Assembly (NCBI GenBank): GCA_963664085.2
Contig: CAXXLO010000002.1
Coordinates: 3,224,001-3,288,000, forward strand
Source: Bin5 sp022821545
GTDB lineage: Bacteria > Chloroflexota > Anaerolineae > Caldilineales > Caldilineaceae
Direction: 5' to 3'
Length of the DNA: 64,000 nucleotides
In this document: piece by piece, positions 1-7,394 of the stretch
Numbering within the stretch: the stretch's first letter is position 1
How the letters are laid out: the number at the start of each line of letters is the position of its first letter
Made by a program: the position numbers and the translations under genes
Notes under the pieces: model-generated
What the model was told of the DNA's origin: nothing
Databases searched by the model: none
What the model saw: only the letters and a program-made list of their open reading frames with translations

Positions 1-1
1 A

Positions 2-304
2 TCCAGCAAAGCGTTCCGGCAGAAATACTACCCTCTATTGAATGCCTTGGAAGAGACCACCGCCAAGCTGCCTGAAGTCACGCTAACAGCGTGCGAACGG
101 TTTATTGACTTTGCCGGACATGCATCATCCGACATAGCTACAGGAACGGCACTTTCCGCAGATAGTGTCACAAAATTGACTCTACGCATCTATCAACAGA
201 GTACGGAGGACACAATTCGAGGCAGAAGTCTTAATCTTATCGACAAACTGATGGAGAATAGCGCCTATGGGATAGACGAAGCGCTAGAGAACTTCGAGCG
301 GTGA
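2..304 (+). CDS. 3' end of an unidentified gene (truncated by window edge)
   Basis: The reading frame is open from base 2 to a TGA at 302-304, giving about 100 C-terminal residues of a protein that begins outside the window. The visible part is entirely helical-looking, with alternating leucines and short charged stretches (for example LTLRIYQQ and SLNLIDKLM) and no catalytic motif. This resembles the helical-repeat tail of large ATPase or scaffold proteins, but I do not recognise the family. A Pycsar-type operon follows on the same strand after about 80 bases. An IS-end-like sequence (322-350) lies in that gap, so functional linkage is doubtful. Base composition is more AT-rich than in the rest of the window, as in the defence genes that follow. 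Confidence 0.6.
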   Translation, partial: SSKAFRQKYYPLLNALEETTAKLPEVTLTACERFIDFAGHASSDIATGTALSADSVTKLTLRIYQQSTEDTIRGRSLNLIDKLMENSAYGIDEALENFER

Positions 305-321
305 GGTCTGTCCGAACGCAT

Positions 322-350
322 ACTGAAGTGGGCCCCAAAATCTGGACCAC
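322..350 (+). repeat. Solo IS3-family-like terminal sequence
   Basis: The core GGCCCCAAAATCTGGACCAC at 331-350 closely matches GGCCCCAATCTTTGGACCAC at 2371-2390, and both are preceded by ACTGA. The second copy is one end of an IS3-family remnant. Both copies point the same way, so the Pycsar genes lie between two direct IS ends. There is no transposase next to this copy. Confidence 0.5.
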
Positions 351-383
351 TAAACTCGAACAAATTGTGCTGGAGGCGTTACA

Positions 384-1220
384 TTGCTATTGGATAAGGT
401 CTTGGCGGACCTGACTTCACAGTTGGATGCCCAAGCCAGATGGGGCGTGAAAATAAAGCAGCAGACGGAAGTACCGCCGGAGGGGCCGGTCGACAAAGGC
501 CTGTGGTTTTATATGCAGAATGTCACCGCTGTGTTTGTCGATCTGAAGGGTTCCACTGAACTGAGCGCTTACAGAAGCCCGAAACCTTCAGCTTTTGCAT
601 ACACCTACTTCGTAAGGGCGATGGTCGTGATCTTCGAACGATTCGGTTCCAACTACATCGATATACAAGGCGACGGCGTCTTTGGCCTGTTCAGCGGTCC
701 GCAGTCCGAGTTTTGCGCCGTAGCCAGTGCGATCACGGCAAGAACCCAGATTGAACGCGATATTGCTGTCCGGTTCGAGAAGGACACTTCAACTGATTGG
801 AAACTGACGGCTGGCGTCAGTATAGACCGGGGACCGCTGCTCGTCCGACGACTGGGCCTCAGGGGAACCAAGCAGAATGAAGTGTGGGCGGGCAAGCCCG
901 TGAACATGGCGGCGAAACTCAGTTCGGTTGCATGTTCCAACCAGGTGGTTGTTTCGGAGCGAGTTTTCTCCCAGTTCCGAAAAGCTCCTCCTATCCGGCG
1001 GCGGGCGCTCCTTCGGGACTGCGGTTGCTCTGAGGAAGTCCAGGGAAACGGCCTTGACGCATCCAGCGGAGAGACAGAATGTCTGTGGACGGAGGAACCG
1101 GCGCCCGCGGAGATGGGTCTGGATTTCGATCAGCTCTACAGGTTGGAATCAGAATGGTGCTGCGTACACGGCGCCGAGTTCTGCGAGGCGATAGTGACCG
1201 GCTGCAGACCTGAAGAATGA
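384..1220 (+). CDS. pycC: Pycsar-type nucleotidyl cyclase (PycC-like, class III cyclase fold)
   Basis: A 278-residue protein with one adenylate/guanylate-cyclase-like catalytic domain at about residues 45-200. The first metal-binding Asp is D53 in FVDLKGST and the second is D97 in QGDG. The downstream N174-M-A-A-K178 segment aligns with the NxxxR transition-state motif of class III cyclases, with Lys where Arg is usual. There is no membrane segment, HAMP or receptor domain, so it looks like a soluble stand-alone cyclase. In known Pycsar systems (established knowledge) such enzymes make cCMP or cUMP on phage infection. The next gene overlaps by ATGA and encodes a DUF5706/PycTM-like membrane effector, which is the main reason for this call. 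The start is TTG 384, with GGAGG at 372-376. Which pyrimidine it uses cannot be read from sequence. Confidence 0.85.
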   Translation: MLLDKVLADLTSQLDAQARWGVKIKQQTEVPPEGPVDKGLWFYMQNVTAVFVDLKGSTELSAYRSPKPSAFAYTYFVRAMVVIFERFGSNYIDIQGDGVFGLFSGPQSEFCAVASAITARTQIERDIAVRFEKDTSTDWKLTAGVSIDRGPLLVRRLGLRGTKQNEVWAGKPVNMAAKLSSVACSNQVVVSERVFSQFRKAPPIRRRALLRDCGCSEEVQGNGLDASSGETECLWTEEPAPAEMGLDFDQLYRLESEWCCVHGAEFCEAIVTGCRPEE

Positions 1221-1732
1221 TCATGGAAGAACGTCTGAACTCTCATTACGAGTCGCTGTCTCGCTGCATAGCGTTTACCAGGGCGGCCGACGCCAAAGCG
1301 GCGCCCGTCCTGGCTCTCCAAATCGCAATCCTCGGTGCATTGGCGGCCCGATTCGAGAAACTGATTCCCGCCCTTTTGGTCGAGTCATGGTGTTTCAATA
1401 ATGCGGTTCTTTGGGTCGTTCTGATCGCTTATCTTGTCTTCATGGGCACCGCCGTTGTCATGGCAGCCTGGGTCTACATGCCGACGCACCCGCGCACCGG
1501 CCAATCCCTCATCTACTTCGAAGACATCGCCGCGATGCGAAGCGAGGCATTCGTGAAGCTGGCAAAAGAAATGTCTCCAGACACCATTGAGGAACAGCTT
1601 CTCAGCCAAATCCACATTGTTTCCCGGATAGCCAGCGCCAAGATGCGCAGGGTTCGCCGGGCTTTCTGGTTGAGTGGGGTGTCGCTTGTCCTGGGGCTCA
1701 TTCTTCTGGCCTGGGGGAGCGTCCGGCCCTGA
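1217..1732 (+). CDS. pycTM: Pycsar effector, three-helix membrane protein (PycTM-like)
   Basis: A 171-residue protein with a short N-terminal helix ending in ADAKAAP (residues 24-30), the typical opening of the DUF5706/Pycsar-effector family. Membrane helices follow at about 28-46, 62-86 and 148-167. A cytosolic segment between helices 2 and 3 contains SLIYFEDIA and a long amphipathic helix, also family-like. Known PycTM effectors bind the cyclic pyrimidine and impair the inner membrane, stopping growth before phage release. Translation is coupled to the cyclase: the ATG at 1217 overlaps its TGA stop. A second ATG at 1223 is a possible alternative start. No further gene follows in the operon. 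Confidence 0.85.
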   Translation: MIMEERLNSHYESLSRCIAFTRAADAKAAPVLALQIAILGALAARFEKLIPALLVESWCFNNAVLWVVLIAYLVFMGTAVVMAAWVYMPTHPRTGQSLIYFEDIAAMRSEAFVKLAKEMSPDTIEEQLLSQIHIVSRIASAKMRRVRRAFWLSGVSLVLGLILLAWGSVRP

Positions 1733-2150
1733 ATATGCAATGCACCGCGAAAAACGCCTTTATCCAACACAGCTTAACGGCACTACGCGCTCTGATCAGC
1801 GTCGGCTACAATCGTCCGAATGCACCTTATTTTTCCCATTTCGTGGTCTAGGAGTCGTTGACATTTCAATGAGCAGGCAAGATCCGCGCAATCGAAAGCG
1901 GGGAAGTGGGGGGTTAGACGATACCTGACCGTGCGCCAGGGGCCTAGCGCCCTATCGTTTCTCATGTAGATCCCAAACGGGTCCACGAGCTTGCGAGTTT
2001 CATTGGAGCGAGTGAGACGCCTGCCATGTCAGACGTCAGCCCGTGCGAAAAGTCTTGGTTTCAAATTGAACGCACATGAATTTCTTTTTATCATATAATC
2101 TCTATATTATTGGGAATATGCGTTGTTCTGGCTCTTGAAAATTTTTTCTC
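1733..2150. other. AT-rich intergenic stretch with no gene seen
   Basis: Short open frames here lack ribosome-binding sites and recognisable protein character. A perfect TATAAT stands at 2094-2099 in an AT-rich run. The nearest -35-like TTGAAC (2066-2071) is 22 bases away, too far for a standard promoter. The stretch leads directly into the palindromic repeat cluster at 2151-2232. Confidence 0.5.
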
Positions 2151-2232
2151 GCAAACGCTCGTAAACGCTCGTGGATCTCTCGTAAACGCTCGTACGAGCG
2201 TTTACCTGTTCCCTACGAGTTCTCGTACGAGC
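2151..2232. repeat. Cluster of AAACGCTCGT repeats with a 24-bp perfect palindrome
   Basis: AAACGCTCGT occurs three times in direct orientation (2153-2162, 2163-2172, 2184-2193). The third copy is followed at once by its inverse, making a perfect 24-bp palindrome at 2182-2205 (GTAAACGCTCGT / ACGAGCGTTTAC). A smaller palindrome, CTCGTACGAG, follows at 2222-2231. The first two copies sit exactly 10 bases apart, one helical turn, as expected for side-by-side protein binding. It could be an operator, a partition or replication iteron remnant, or a transposon subterminal repeat; the sequence does not decide. Confidence 0.65.
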
Positions 2233-2363
2233 GCACGACCTGTGTTCAGGGAGCGCCCAGCCCAGCTTTTCGTGCAGTTACCCTGAAACAGTGTCTCTTC
2301 AGCCCGTTTTGAAACCCTGCCTTTTCACCGAACGCAGCCGGAAGAGCTTGCCTTCTTCGACAC

Positions 2364-2709
2364 TGAGCTTGGCCCCAATCTTTGGACCACGAGACGGGAA
2401 AACCAGGGTGCATCCAGACGGATGCGGTCAGGGCTGATTAGGGCGCATAACGCCGTTCGACGCCTGGACTCTTTGCCCGTCTTCTTGCAGTTGCCGTTTC
2501 CAAACTCTTATCAGGTTGGCATGAACATCGTCTTCATTCGATCACTGGCGAACTGTCTTGCTGCCTTCAAACGCCCCCAGCGCAGCCTGGAACTTGAAGG
2601 CCGCCGTGTGTCGCCGCCGTTTCTTGACCATCGTGCTGCCCCTCCACAGGCTCGGCAGTTCGCTCAAATATACACCTTACTTGTGGATCAGTTCTTGGGG
2701 CCAAGCTCA
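2364..2709 (-). mobile_element. Decayed IS3-family element with terminal inverted repeats
   Basis: The ends are 27-base imperfect inverted repeats: TGAGCTTGGCCCCAA at 2364-2378 is matched exactly in inverse at 2695-2709, with partial similarity continuing to 2390 and 2683. Between them lies a broken orfA-type transposase frame on the minus strand, starting 78 bases inside the right end as usual for IS3 elements. The catalytic orfB is missing. At 346 bp it cannot move by itself. It separates the defence region from the housekeeping genes to the right. Confidence 0.75.
2473..2631 (-). pseudogene. IS3-family transposase orfA remnant
   Basis: Reading the minus strand from an ATG at 2629-2631 gives a basic opening (MVKKRRRHTAAFKFQ), then a helix-turn-helix region typical of IS3 OrfA: EGSKTVRQ, an in-frame TGA at 2542-2544, then VHANLIRVWKRQL and QEDGQ. 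The position and wording of VHxNLIxxWKRQL are diagnostic for OrfA. Similarity stops near 2473, and the leucine-zipper part and OrfB are absent. The gene is dead through one nonsense codon and a large deletion. Confidence 0.8.
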
Positions 2710-2755
2710 ATCCGTAACCATATAACCGCTCATCCCCTACCCCGGAACTGAATTC

Positions 2756-3418
2756 GTGCAGATCACGCGCTATCAACCCGACGCGCCCGGCATCCCCCCC
2801 GCCCTGCGTCCTTGCATCGACCACACCGCCGACACACCCATCTCCCTGATCGGCGACCCCGCCCTCCTCGACCGTAAACGCATTGCCCTCTTCTGCTCAG
2901 TCCAATGCCCCGGCGACCTCATCATCAAGAGCTACGACCTCGCCCGCGCCCTGCGCGCCCATCCCATCACCCTCGTCGGCGGCTTCCAATCCCCCATCGA
3001 AAAAGAGTTCCTCGAACTCCTCCTGCGCCAGCCTGCACGCCAGCCCGGTCATGCCGCGCCCCCTTCGCCCTCCGTCATAAACTGCCCCGCCCGCGGCCTC
3101 GCCACTATGCGCATCCCTCGCCCCTGGCGCGATCCCCTCTCCGCCGGCCGCCTCCTGCTCCTCTCCACCTTCCCCGACAGCCTCCGCCGTCCAACCGCTG
3201 CTACCGCGGCCCAGCGCAACACCTGCGTCGCCACCCTCGCCCACAGTATCCTCATCCTCCACGCCGCACAGGGCGGCAAAACCGAAGTGCTCTGCCGGCA
3301 GGCCCTCGCCGCCGCCAAGCCCGTCTACACCCTCCCCTCCCTCCACAACGCCCACCTCATCGCCCTCGGCGCCCAGCCTATCGCCCCGGACGACCCACCC
3401 GCCCTCCTGACCGCCTGA
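2756..3418 (+). CDS. DprA/Smf-like DNA-processing (SLOG-fold) protein
   Basis: A 220-residue single-domain protein resembling the Rossmann-like core of DprA. KRIALFCSVQCPG at about residues 41-53 would form the nucleotide-binding loop region, LVGGFQSPIEKE follows near 73-84, and the later segment has RRPTAATAAQRN and QGGKTEV. DprA loads RecA onto incoming single-stranded DNA in transformation. This protein is shorter than most DprA and has no C-terminal winged helix, so it may be a divergent relative with another ligand. The start is GTG 2756 with only a weak upstream site. The IS remnant ends 46 bases before it, so the natural promoter may have been disturbed. Strongly biased to C in third positions. 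Confidence 0.6.
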   Translation: MQITRYQPDAPGIPPALRPCIDHTADTPISLIGDPALLDRKRIALFCSVQCPGDLIIKSYDLARALRAHPITLVGGFQSPIEKEFLELLLRQPARQPGHAAPPSPSVINCPARGLATMRIPRPWRDPLSAGRLLLLSTFPDSLRRPTAATAAQRNTCVATLAHSILILHAAQGGKTEVLCRQALAAAKPVYTLPSLHNAHLIALGAQPIAPDDPPALLTA

Positions 3419-3633
3419 ACGGCGCCGCGTCCCCAACCGTCCCCATCCCCCAGACTTGCCCCGCCCTCCCATCCTTAAAGCGCCCATAATCCCGCACTTC
3501 CTGTTCCTGGCAGCACTGGCCCTCTATTTGACCCTCTTTCTGTCTGTTCCAAGCATCTCCCCACAGCCGTTTCCCCGCAGTTCCCTAGCCGTTCCCCCTG
3601 CCGTTCCATACTGCAAGCGAAGCGTCCAATTTC

Positions 3634-3662
3634 TTGACTCTGTCTACGTTCCGTGCTACGCT
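3634..3662 (+). promoter_or_regulatory. Sigma-70-type promoter for the small peptide gene
   Basis: TTGACT (3634-3639) and TACGCT (3657-3662) are separated by exactly 17 bases. The -35 is near consensus and the -10 matches at three of six positions. It is the only plausible promoter before the peptide gene at 3727. Confidence 0.4.
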
Positions 3663-3726
3663 GTGGGTTGTGTCCTGACACGAAATCGGCAATCAGTGCA
3701 GACTTACACAGAAAGGAGCGAACACC

Positions 3727-3798
3727 GTGCGAACTGATACGACCGTCAAAACCGGTGTCAACGCGTCCTTTGTGAGGGGTTCTGCGCCTGGCTGTTGA
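3727..3798 (+). CDS. Candidate 23-residue peptide gene
   Basis: A GTG start preceded by AAAGGAG (3712-3718) opens a 23-codon frame ending in TGA at 3796-3798. The product is small, basic and ends in Gly-Cys (start MRTDTTVKTG, end SAPGC), with no membrane segment. The frame sits in its own compact unit: promoter at 3634-3662, strong ribosome site, terminator hairpin 22 bases after the stop. Such packaging suggests a real small gene, a leader peptide or a peptide precursor, but no family is recognised. A downstream GNAT gene (possible start 3943) lies beyond the terminator, so a regulatory leader for it is also possible. Confidence 0.4.
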   Translation: MRTDTTVKTGVNASFVRGSAPGC

Positions 3799-3820
3799 GT
3801 CAGCCCTGAACTGTTTTCTA

Positions 3821-3859
3821 AACCGTGGACGCGTGTTTCGACCGCTCCACGGTTTTTTT
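3821..3859 (+). terminator. Intrinsic terminator after the small peptide gene
   Basis: A 9-bp perfect stem, AACCGTGGA (3821-3829) with TCCACGGTT (3846-3854), is followed by a T run reaching 3859. This is a textbook rho-independent terminator on the plus strand and would separate the small unit from the downstream acetyltransferase, or act as an attenuator for it. Confidence 0.8.
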
Positions 3860-3942
3860 GTTGTCTGGAGAAGTCGAAGGCATCAGATAGGAAAGGAGGC
3901 GCAAAATCAATAATTTCGTCGACTTCAATCCCCGGAAATCCG

Positions 3943-5001
3943 ATGAACTATCAAAATGGAGCAAGAGCCTTGATCACAATTCGTCCCTTTGAGACTGTCG
4001 ACCGAGACTACCGCCAGGCGGTCGACATAGTGAACGCTGTCTGGCCGGAATATCCCGATACAGCGGAAGAGTGGAAAGAGTCCGATGAGAAGCGCTCCAA
4101 GCTGGTCAAGAGAGGCAGATTCTTCGCCGAAATCGATGAAACGCCTGTCGGCTTCGCCAATTACGGCCAGTCCTTGTGGCTGAACCATCCTGGCAAGCTG
4201 TTTGTAGGCGTGGAGGTATTGCCGGAGTTTCGCAAGCGCGGTGTCGGAACGGCGCTGTGGGAGCGCCTCTGCCAGGAGATTCAGCAGTTCGACCCTTTGC
4301 GCCTTCTCGCCCACACGCGTGAAGACTACGAAGACGGGATTCGATTTGCCCAGAAACTCGGCTTCAACGAATGTATGCGGGACTGGGAGTCCCGCCTGGA
4401 CCCGGAGAGCCTCGACCTTGACGAGTGGAGCCGGTATCCCCGGCAAGTGGCAGAGCAGGGGATAGAGATCAAGACCGTCGCCGAGCTGAAGTCCGATCCG
4501 AACCGGGATCGAAAGCTTTACGAACTGGAGTGGCTTATCGACCGCGACGTACCAAGCCCGGAACCTCCTTCCAAAGTGCCTTTTGAGGAGTTTCAGAAGG
4601 TGTGGGAGCGAACGAATCTGCTGCCGGATGCCTGGTACGTCGCAGTCGACAATGGCGAATATGTGGGAATGACCAATCTGTGGTCGAGCCAGGCAAATGC
4701 CAAGTTGCTCTATGTTGGAATAACCGGCGTGGCCAGATCCCATCGAAAGCGCGGTATTGCGATGGCCCTGAAAGTCCGTTCGGTGGAGTTTGCGCTGCAG
4801 AAGGGTTTCAGCGAAATCCGAACCTGGAACGAGACCAACAACCAGGCGATGCTGGGGATCAACAACCGGCTTGGCTTTGTGCGGCAGCCCGCTCACATCG
4901 AGTTCATGAAAGCGATGCGGGAGGAGCGTCCCGAGGACGCCGATCTGAAGATTCAGAACGCGGACAAGGAAGAGGAGAAGCCGGAAGTCGGTCCCAACTG
5001 A
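3943..5001 (+). CDS. Tandem-domain GNAT N-acetyltransferase
   Basis: A 352-residue protein with two GNAT folds. The acetyl-CoA-binding loops are RKRGVGTAL at about residues 98-106 and RKRGIAMAL at about 268-276, each preceded by the expected beta strand (LFVGVEVLPE; LLYVGITGVA). Each half also has the late GF motif (LGFNECMRD; LGFVRQPAH). Double-GNAT proteins acetylate small amines or thiol cofactor precursors, but the substrate here is unknown. The C-terminus is a charged tail. A TTG at 3970, nine bases after GGAG, would give the more usual opening (MITIRPFE) and may be the true start. An AAAGGAGG at 3894-3901 lies too far from either start to decide. Confidence 0.8.
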   Translation: MNYQNGARALITIRPFETVDRDYRQAVDIVNAVWPEYPDTAEEWKESDEKRSKLVKRGRFFAEIDETPVGFANYGQSLWLNHPGKLFVGVEVLPEFRKRGVGTALWERLCQEIQQFDPLRLLAHTREDYEDGIRFAQKLGFNECMRDWESRLDPESLDLDEWSRYPRQVAEQGIEIKTVAELKSDPNRDRKLYELEWLIDRDVPSPEPPSKVPFEEFQKVWERTNLLPDAWYVAVDNGEYVGMTNLWSSQANAKLLYVGITGVARSHRKRGIAMALKVRSVEFALQKGFSEIRTWNETNNQAMLGINNRLGFVRQPAHIEFMKAMREERPEDADLKIQNADKEEEKPEVGPN

Positions 5002-5048
5002 GAACCTTTGGCAGGGCGACCGGCTGAAAGCCCTGCATAAGAACGCGA

Positions 5049-5072
5049 CTGGAAGGTACTCTTCCAGAGTAC
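5049..5072 (+). other. Two mutually exclusive hairpins in a convergent intergenic region
   Basis: CTGGAAG (5049-5055) pairs with CTTCCAG (5061-5067), while GTACTCT (5056-5062) pairs with AGAGTAC (5066-5072). Each stem has 7 bp and they share bases, so only one can form. The stretch lies between two convergent genes, GNAT (plus) and PNP (minus), followed by a GC-rich then T-rich run to about 5135, so a termination role is the simplest reading. Confidence 0.4.
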
Positions 5073-5149
5073 TCTTCAGCAATACTCGTCCGGAGGGGCG
5101 GGGGCCTGCACAGGCGGGTCCCTGCCTTTTCTTTTGCGGCCCCGTGGGG

Positions 5150-6013
5150 CTACAGCCGTCCCAGTACGGCCGTCAGCAATGCCGTCAACTGTGGCACAAC
5201 GACTCTGCCCGTTTCCATTACCTCTTCCGCGCTGGTCTCCTTGTCTGAATCCAGATGATCGACCGCCACATTGGTGATTGTGCTGATGCCCAGGACCTCA
5301 ATCCCGGCATGGACCGCCACCAGCGCCTCCGGTACTGTGCTCATACCTACGGCATCGGCCCCCACCAGGCGCAGGTAACGAACCTCCGCCGGCGTCTCAA
5401 AGTTTGGACCGGCGAGAAAGGCGTACACGCCCTGGCGCAGCGTGATCCCCAGTTGCTGCGCCGACGCCAGCGCCGCCCGGCGCAGTGACCGCGCGTACGT
5501 ATGCGTCAGAGAAGGAAAACGCGTGCCGAACGCAGAGGCGTTCGGACCTATCAGAGGATTCTGACCCGCCATGCCAACAAAGTTCAGGTGGTCCACAATC
5601 AGCATGAGGTCGCCGGCGCGAAAGCCGGGATTTACTCCACCGGCTGCGTTGGTCAGGATCAACTTACCCACGCCAAGCCGCTTCATTACCCTGATGGGAA
5701 AGGTAATCTCCTCGGCCGAATAGCCCTCATAAAAGTGGAAGCGCCCCTGCATCGCCACCACCGTCTGACCGGCAAGGCGGCCCACGACGAGCCGCCCTGC
5801 GTGACCGGGCGCCGTGCTGGCGGGGAAGTAAGGGATCTCCTCGTAGGGGACTGCTACTGCCCCCTCCACCGCCTCCGCCAAAGAGTTCAAACCACTGCCG
5901 AGCACCAGCCCGATCGGGCGGCCTTCGACCAACTGCAATCCCCTGCGATCGACCCGTTGGCGCACCAGCTCCGCCGCGCGGTCGTATTCAGCCAGACCAA
6001 ACTTTTGGGTCAT
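5150..6013 (-). CDS. Purine nucleoside phosphorylase (trimeric type)
   Basis: Phosphorolysis of inosine or guanosine to the free base and ribose-1-phosphate in purine salvage. Motifs in order are LGSGLNS (phosphate loop), GHAGR, MQGRFHFYEGY, TNAAGGVNP, AGPNFETPAE, VGMSTVPE (the Met and Glu of the active site) and ITNVAVD, whose Asn contacts the purine 6-oxo group. This set is the trimeric 6-oxopurine PNP (PunA-like) rather than the hexameric DeoD type. ATG 6013 is chosen, giving 287 residues, because it has AGAGG just upstream and fits the family length; a longer frame to 6070 adds an unconserved stretch. Convergent with the GNAT gene; the next upstream gene on this strand is an FAD oxidoreductase 60 bases away. 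Confidence 0.9.
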   Translation of the reverse strand: MTQKFGLAEYDRAAELVRQRVDRRGLQLVEGRPIGLVLGSGLNSLAEAVEGAVAVPYEEIPYFPASTAPGHAGRLVVGRLAGQTVVAMQGRFHFYEGYSAEEITFPIRVMKRLGVGKLILTNAAGGVNPGFRAGDLMLIVDHLNFVGMAGQNPLIGPNASAFGTRFPSLTHTYARSLRRAALASAQQLGITLRQGVYAFLAGPNFETPAEVRYLRLVGADAVGMSTVPEALVAVHAGIEVLGISTITNVAVDHLDSDKETSAEEVMETGRVVVPQLTALLTAVLGRL

Positions 6014-6073
6014 TGGGTAACCTCTGCGCAATCCTGTCTCTTTTGGGGCGCTGAAGGCGCCCAGTTGCAACGC

Positions 6074-7276
6074 CTACCCGCCGCCTTCAGCGTCGCCATG
6101 GTACCGTGAGGCCTCCTGTCCAGTGGTGTCGGGTGAGAGGTCGCGCCACCGAAACAGCTCAGCCCATTCATTTGGCTTGTCCTCGACCACATCGGCGATC
6201 AGATCACCGAGCACCGGCCCGAATTTGAAGCCGTGGCCGCTCCCCCCCGTGGCTACACTTAGCCCTTCCTTGTGCGGATGGTGATCGATCCAGAAATGCT
6301 CATCCAGCGTGTCATTGTACAAACAGCGTCGCGTATAGGTGATTTCTGCATCCACGAGCGCCGGAAAGGTGTCCTCCAGGAAGGCGCGCAGCTCGGCGTA
6401 ATCCTCCTCGTATACCGTACGCTCGTCGTGCTCCGGGTGAAGCGTCACGCCAACCCCGTGCCGGGAAACCTTGACGATGCCTTCCCGCAACATGGGGAAC
6501 CCGTACCAGCCCGTGCGCGCAGTGTCGCCAAAGTAGACGACGAAGTCAGGGGCAAAAAAGGGCGCCGGATCCTGCGGCTTCAGGTGGAAGATCGGGTGGC
6601 CGGTCGCCGTCATCACCGACTGCAGTTCAGGCAGCAGCCAGGGCGTCCACGAACCGGCCGCTATCACGGTGTGGTCGGAGCTGAACGTTGCGCCCTCACG
6701 CGTACGCACACCCTGCACCCGGTCGCCATCAAGCAAGAGCCGCTCCGCAGTCTGACCGGGCCGGACGTCGATGCCGACAGCGGCGGCCCGCTCTGCCAGT
6801 TTGCCTACCACGCGCCCGCTTTCCGCGTAGCCCCCGCGCGCATTATAGAAGCCGTCCGTGTAGACCCCGGTCGACCAGGCGGGAAACCGCCGCGATATCT
6901 CTCCATCGGGCAGACGTTGCGGCTTCTGTCCCTCATCCAACAACATTTGAAAACTGCTGTTGACGAACTCGTTTTCCGACATCGGCCCCTTGGAGGCGGC
7001 CAGGACGCCGGTCTCATGGTACAGAGTCTCTCCGAAAAGTACGTTCCAGCGATGGAATCCCTCGATCGAGCCAATCGCCATGCGCGTGTACTGGCGGTTG
7101 CTTCCGTACTCCATTCGTACAACCTTGCTGACATCCGTTGAAGCAGCCAGCGGGTAGGGAAGGGGCCCAGGGTCGATCAAAGTAACGGTGTAACCGCGGC
7201 TGCGCAGCGACAAAGCGGTCGTCACTCCGAATATACCGGCGCCGACGACAAGAAAATCAGATGAAGAAGACATCAC
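6074..7276 (-). CDS. FAD-dependent oxidoreductase, DAO/sarcosine-oxidase family
   Basis: A 400-residue member of the DAO superfamily. The N-terminal FAD loop is VVGAGIFGVTTAL (about residues 9-21), followed by the acidic strand end TLIDPG. The middle is substrate-domain-like, and a late GGSGHGFKFGP segment (about 342-352) matches the region where FAD is covalently held or closed over in monomeric sarcosine oxidase and N-methyltryptophan oxidase. The usual covalent Cys is not in that segment. It probably oxidises a secondary amine or amino acid, releasing hydrogen peroxide; the substrate is unknown. The adjacent purine phosphorylase gives no clear pathway link. Two adjacent Met codons (7276, 7273) are possible starts. 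Confidence 0.75.
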   Translation of the reverse strand: MMSSSSDFLVVGAGIFGVTTALSLRSRGYTVTLIDPGPLPYPLAASTDVSKVVRMEYGSNRQYTRMAIGSIEGFHRWNVLFGETLYHETGVLAASKGPMSENEFVNSSFQMLLDEGQKPQRLPDGEISRRFPAWSTGVYTDGFYNARGGYAESGRVVGKLAERAAAVGIDVRPGQTAERLLLDGDRVQGVRTREGATFSSDHTVIAAGSWTPWLLPELQSVMTATGHPIFHLKPQDPAPFFAPDFVVYFGDTARTGWYGFPMLREGIVKVSRHGVGVTLHPEHDERTVYEEDYAELRAFLEDTFPALVDAEITYTRRCLYNDTLDEHFWIDHHPHKEGLSVATGGSGHGFKFGPVLGDLIADVVEDKPNEWAELFRWRDLSPDTTGQEASRYHGDAEGGG

Positions 7277-7394
7277 TCCACTCCTAACCGTTTATCTATC
7301 CTGGGGAAGCGCGGCTCAACAGGCCCGTTTCCGGCACACCAGCCCGTTCAGCTTCAGGCTCCCAGGCAGTTCGGGCAACCAATCGGGAGACAGG

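Noticed and set aside
384..1732. CBASS instead of Pycsar
   Set aside because: The cyclase has the class III adenylate-cyclase-type motifs, not the CD-NTase GS and DxD motifs, and no Cap proteins are present.
2066..2099. TTGAAC and TATAAT as a promoter
   Set aside because: The spacer is 22 bases, too long; the TATAAT may be chance in AT-rich DNA.
2151..2232. CRISPR array
   Set aside because: Repeats are only 10 bases, unevenly spaced and without spacers of constant size; no cas genes.
2883..3489. Several overlapping frames over the DprA-like gene
   Set aside because: Pro/Arg/Ser or Gly/Glu-rich shadows caused by strong C bias in third positions of the real gene.
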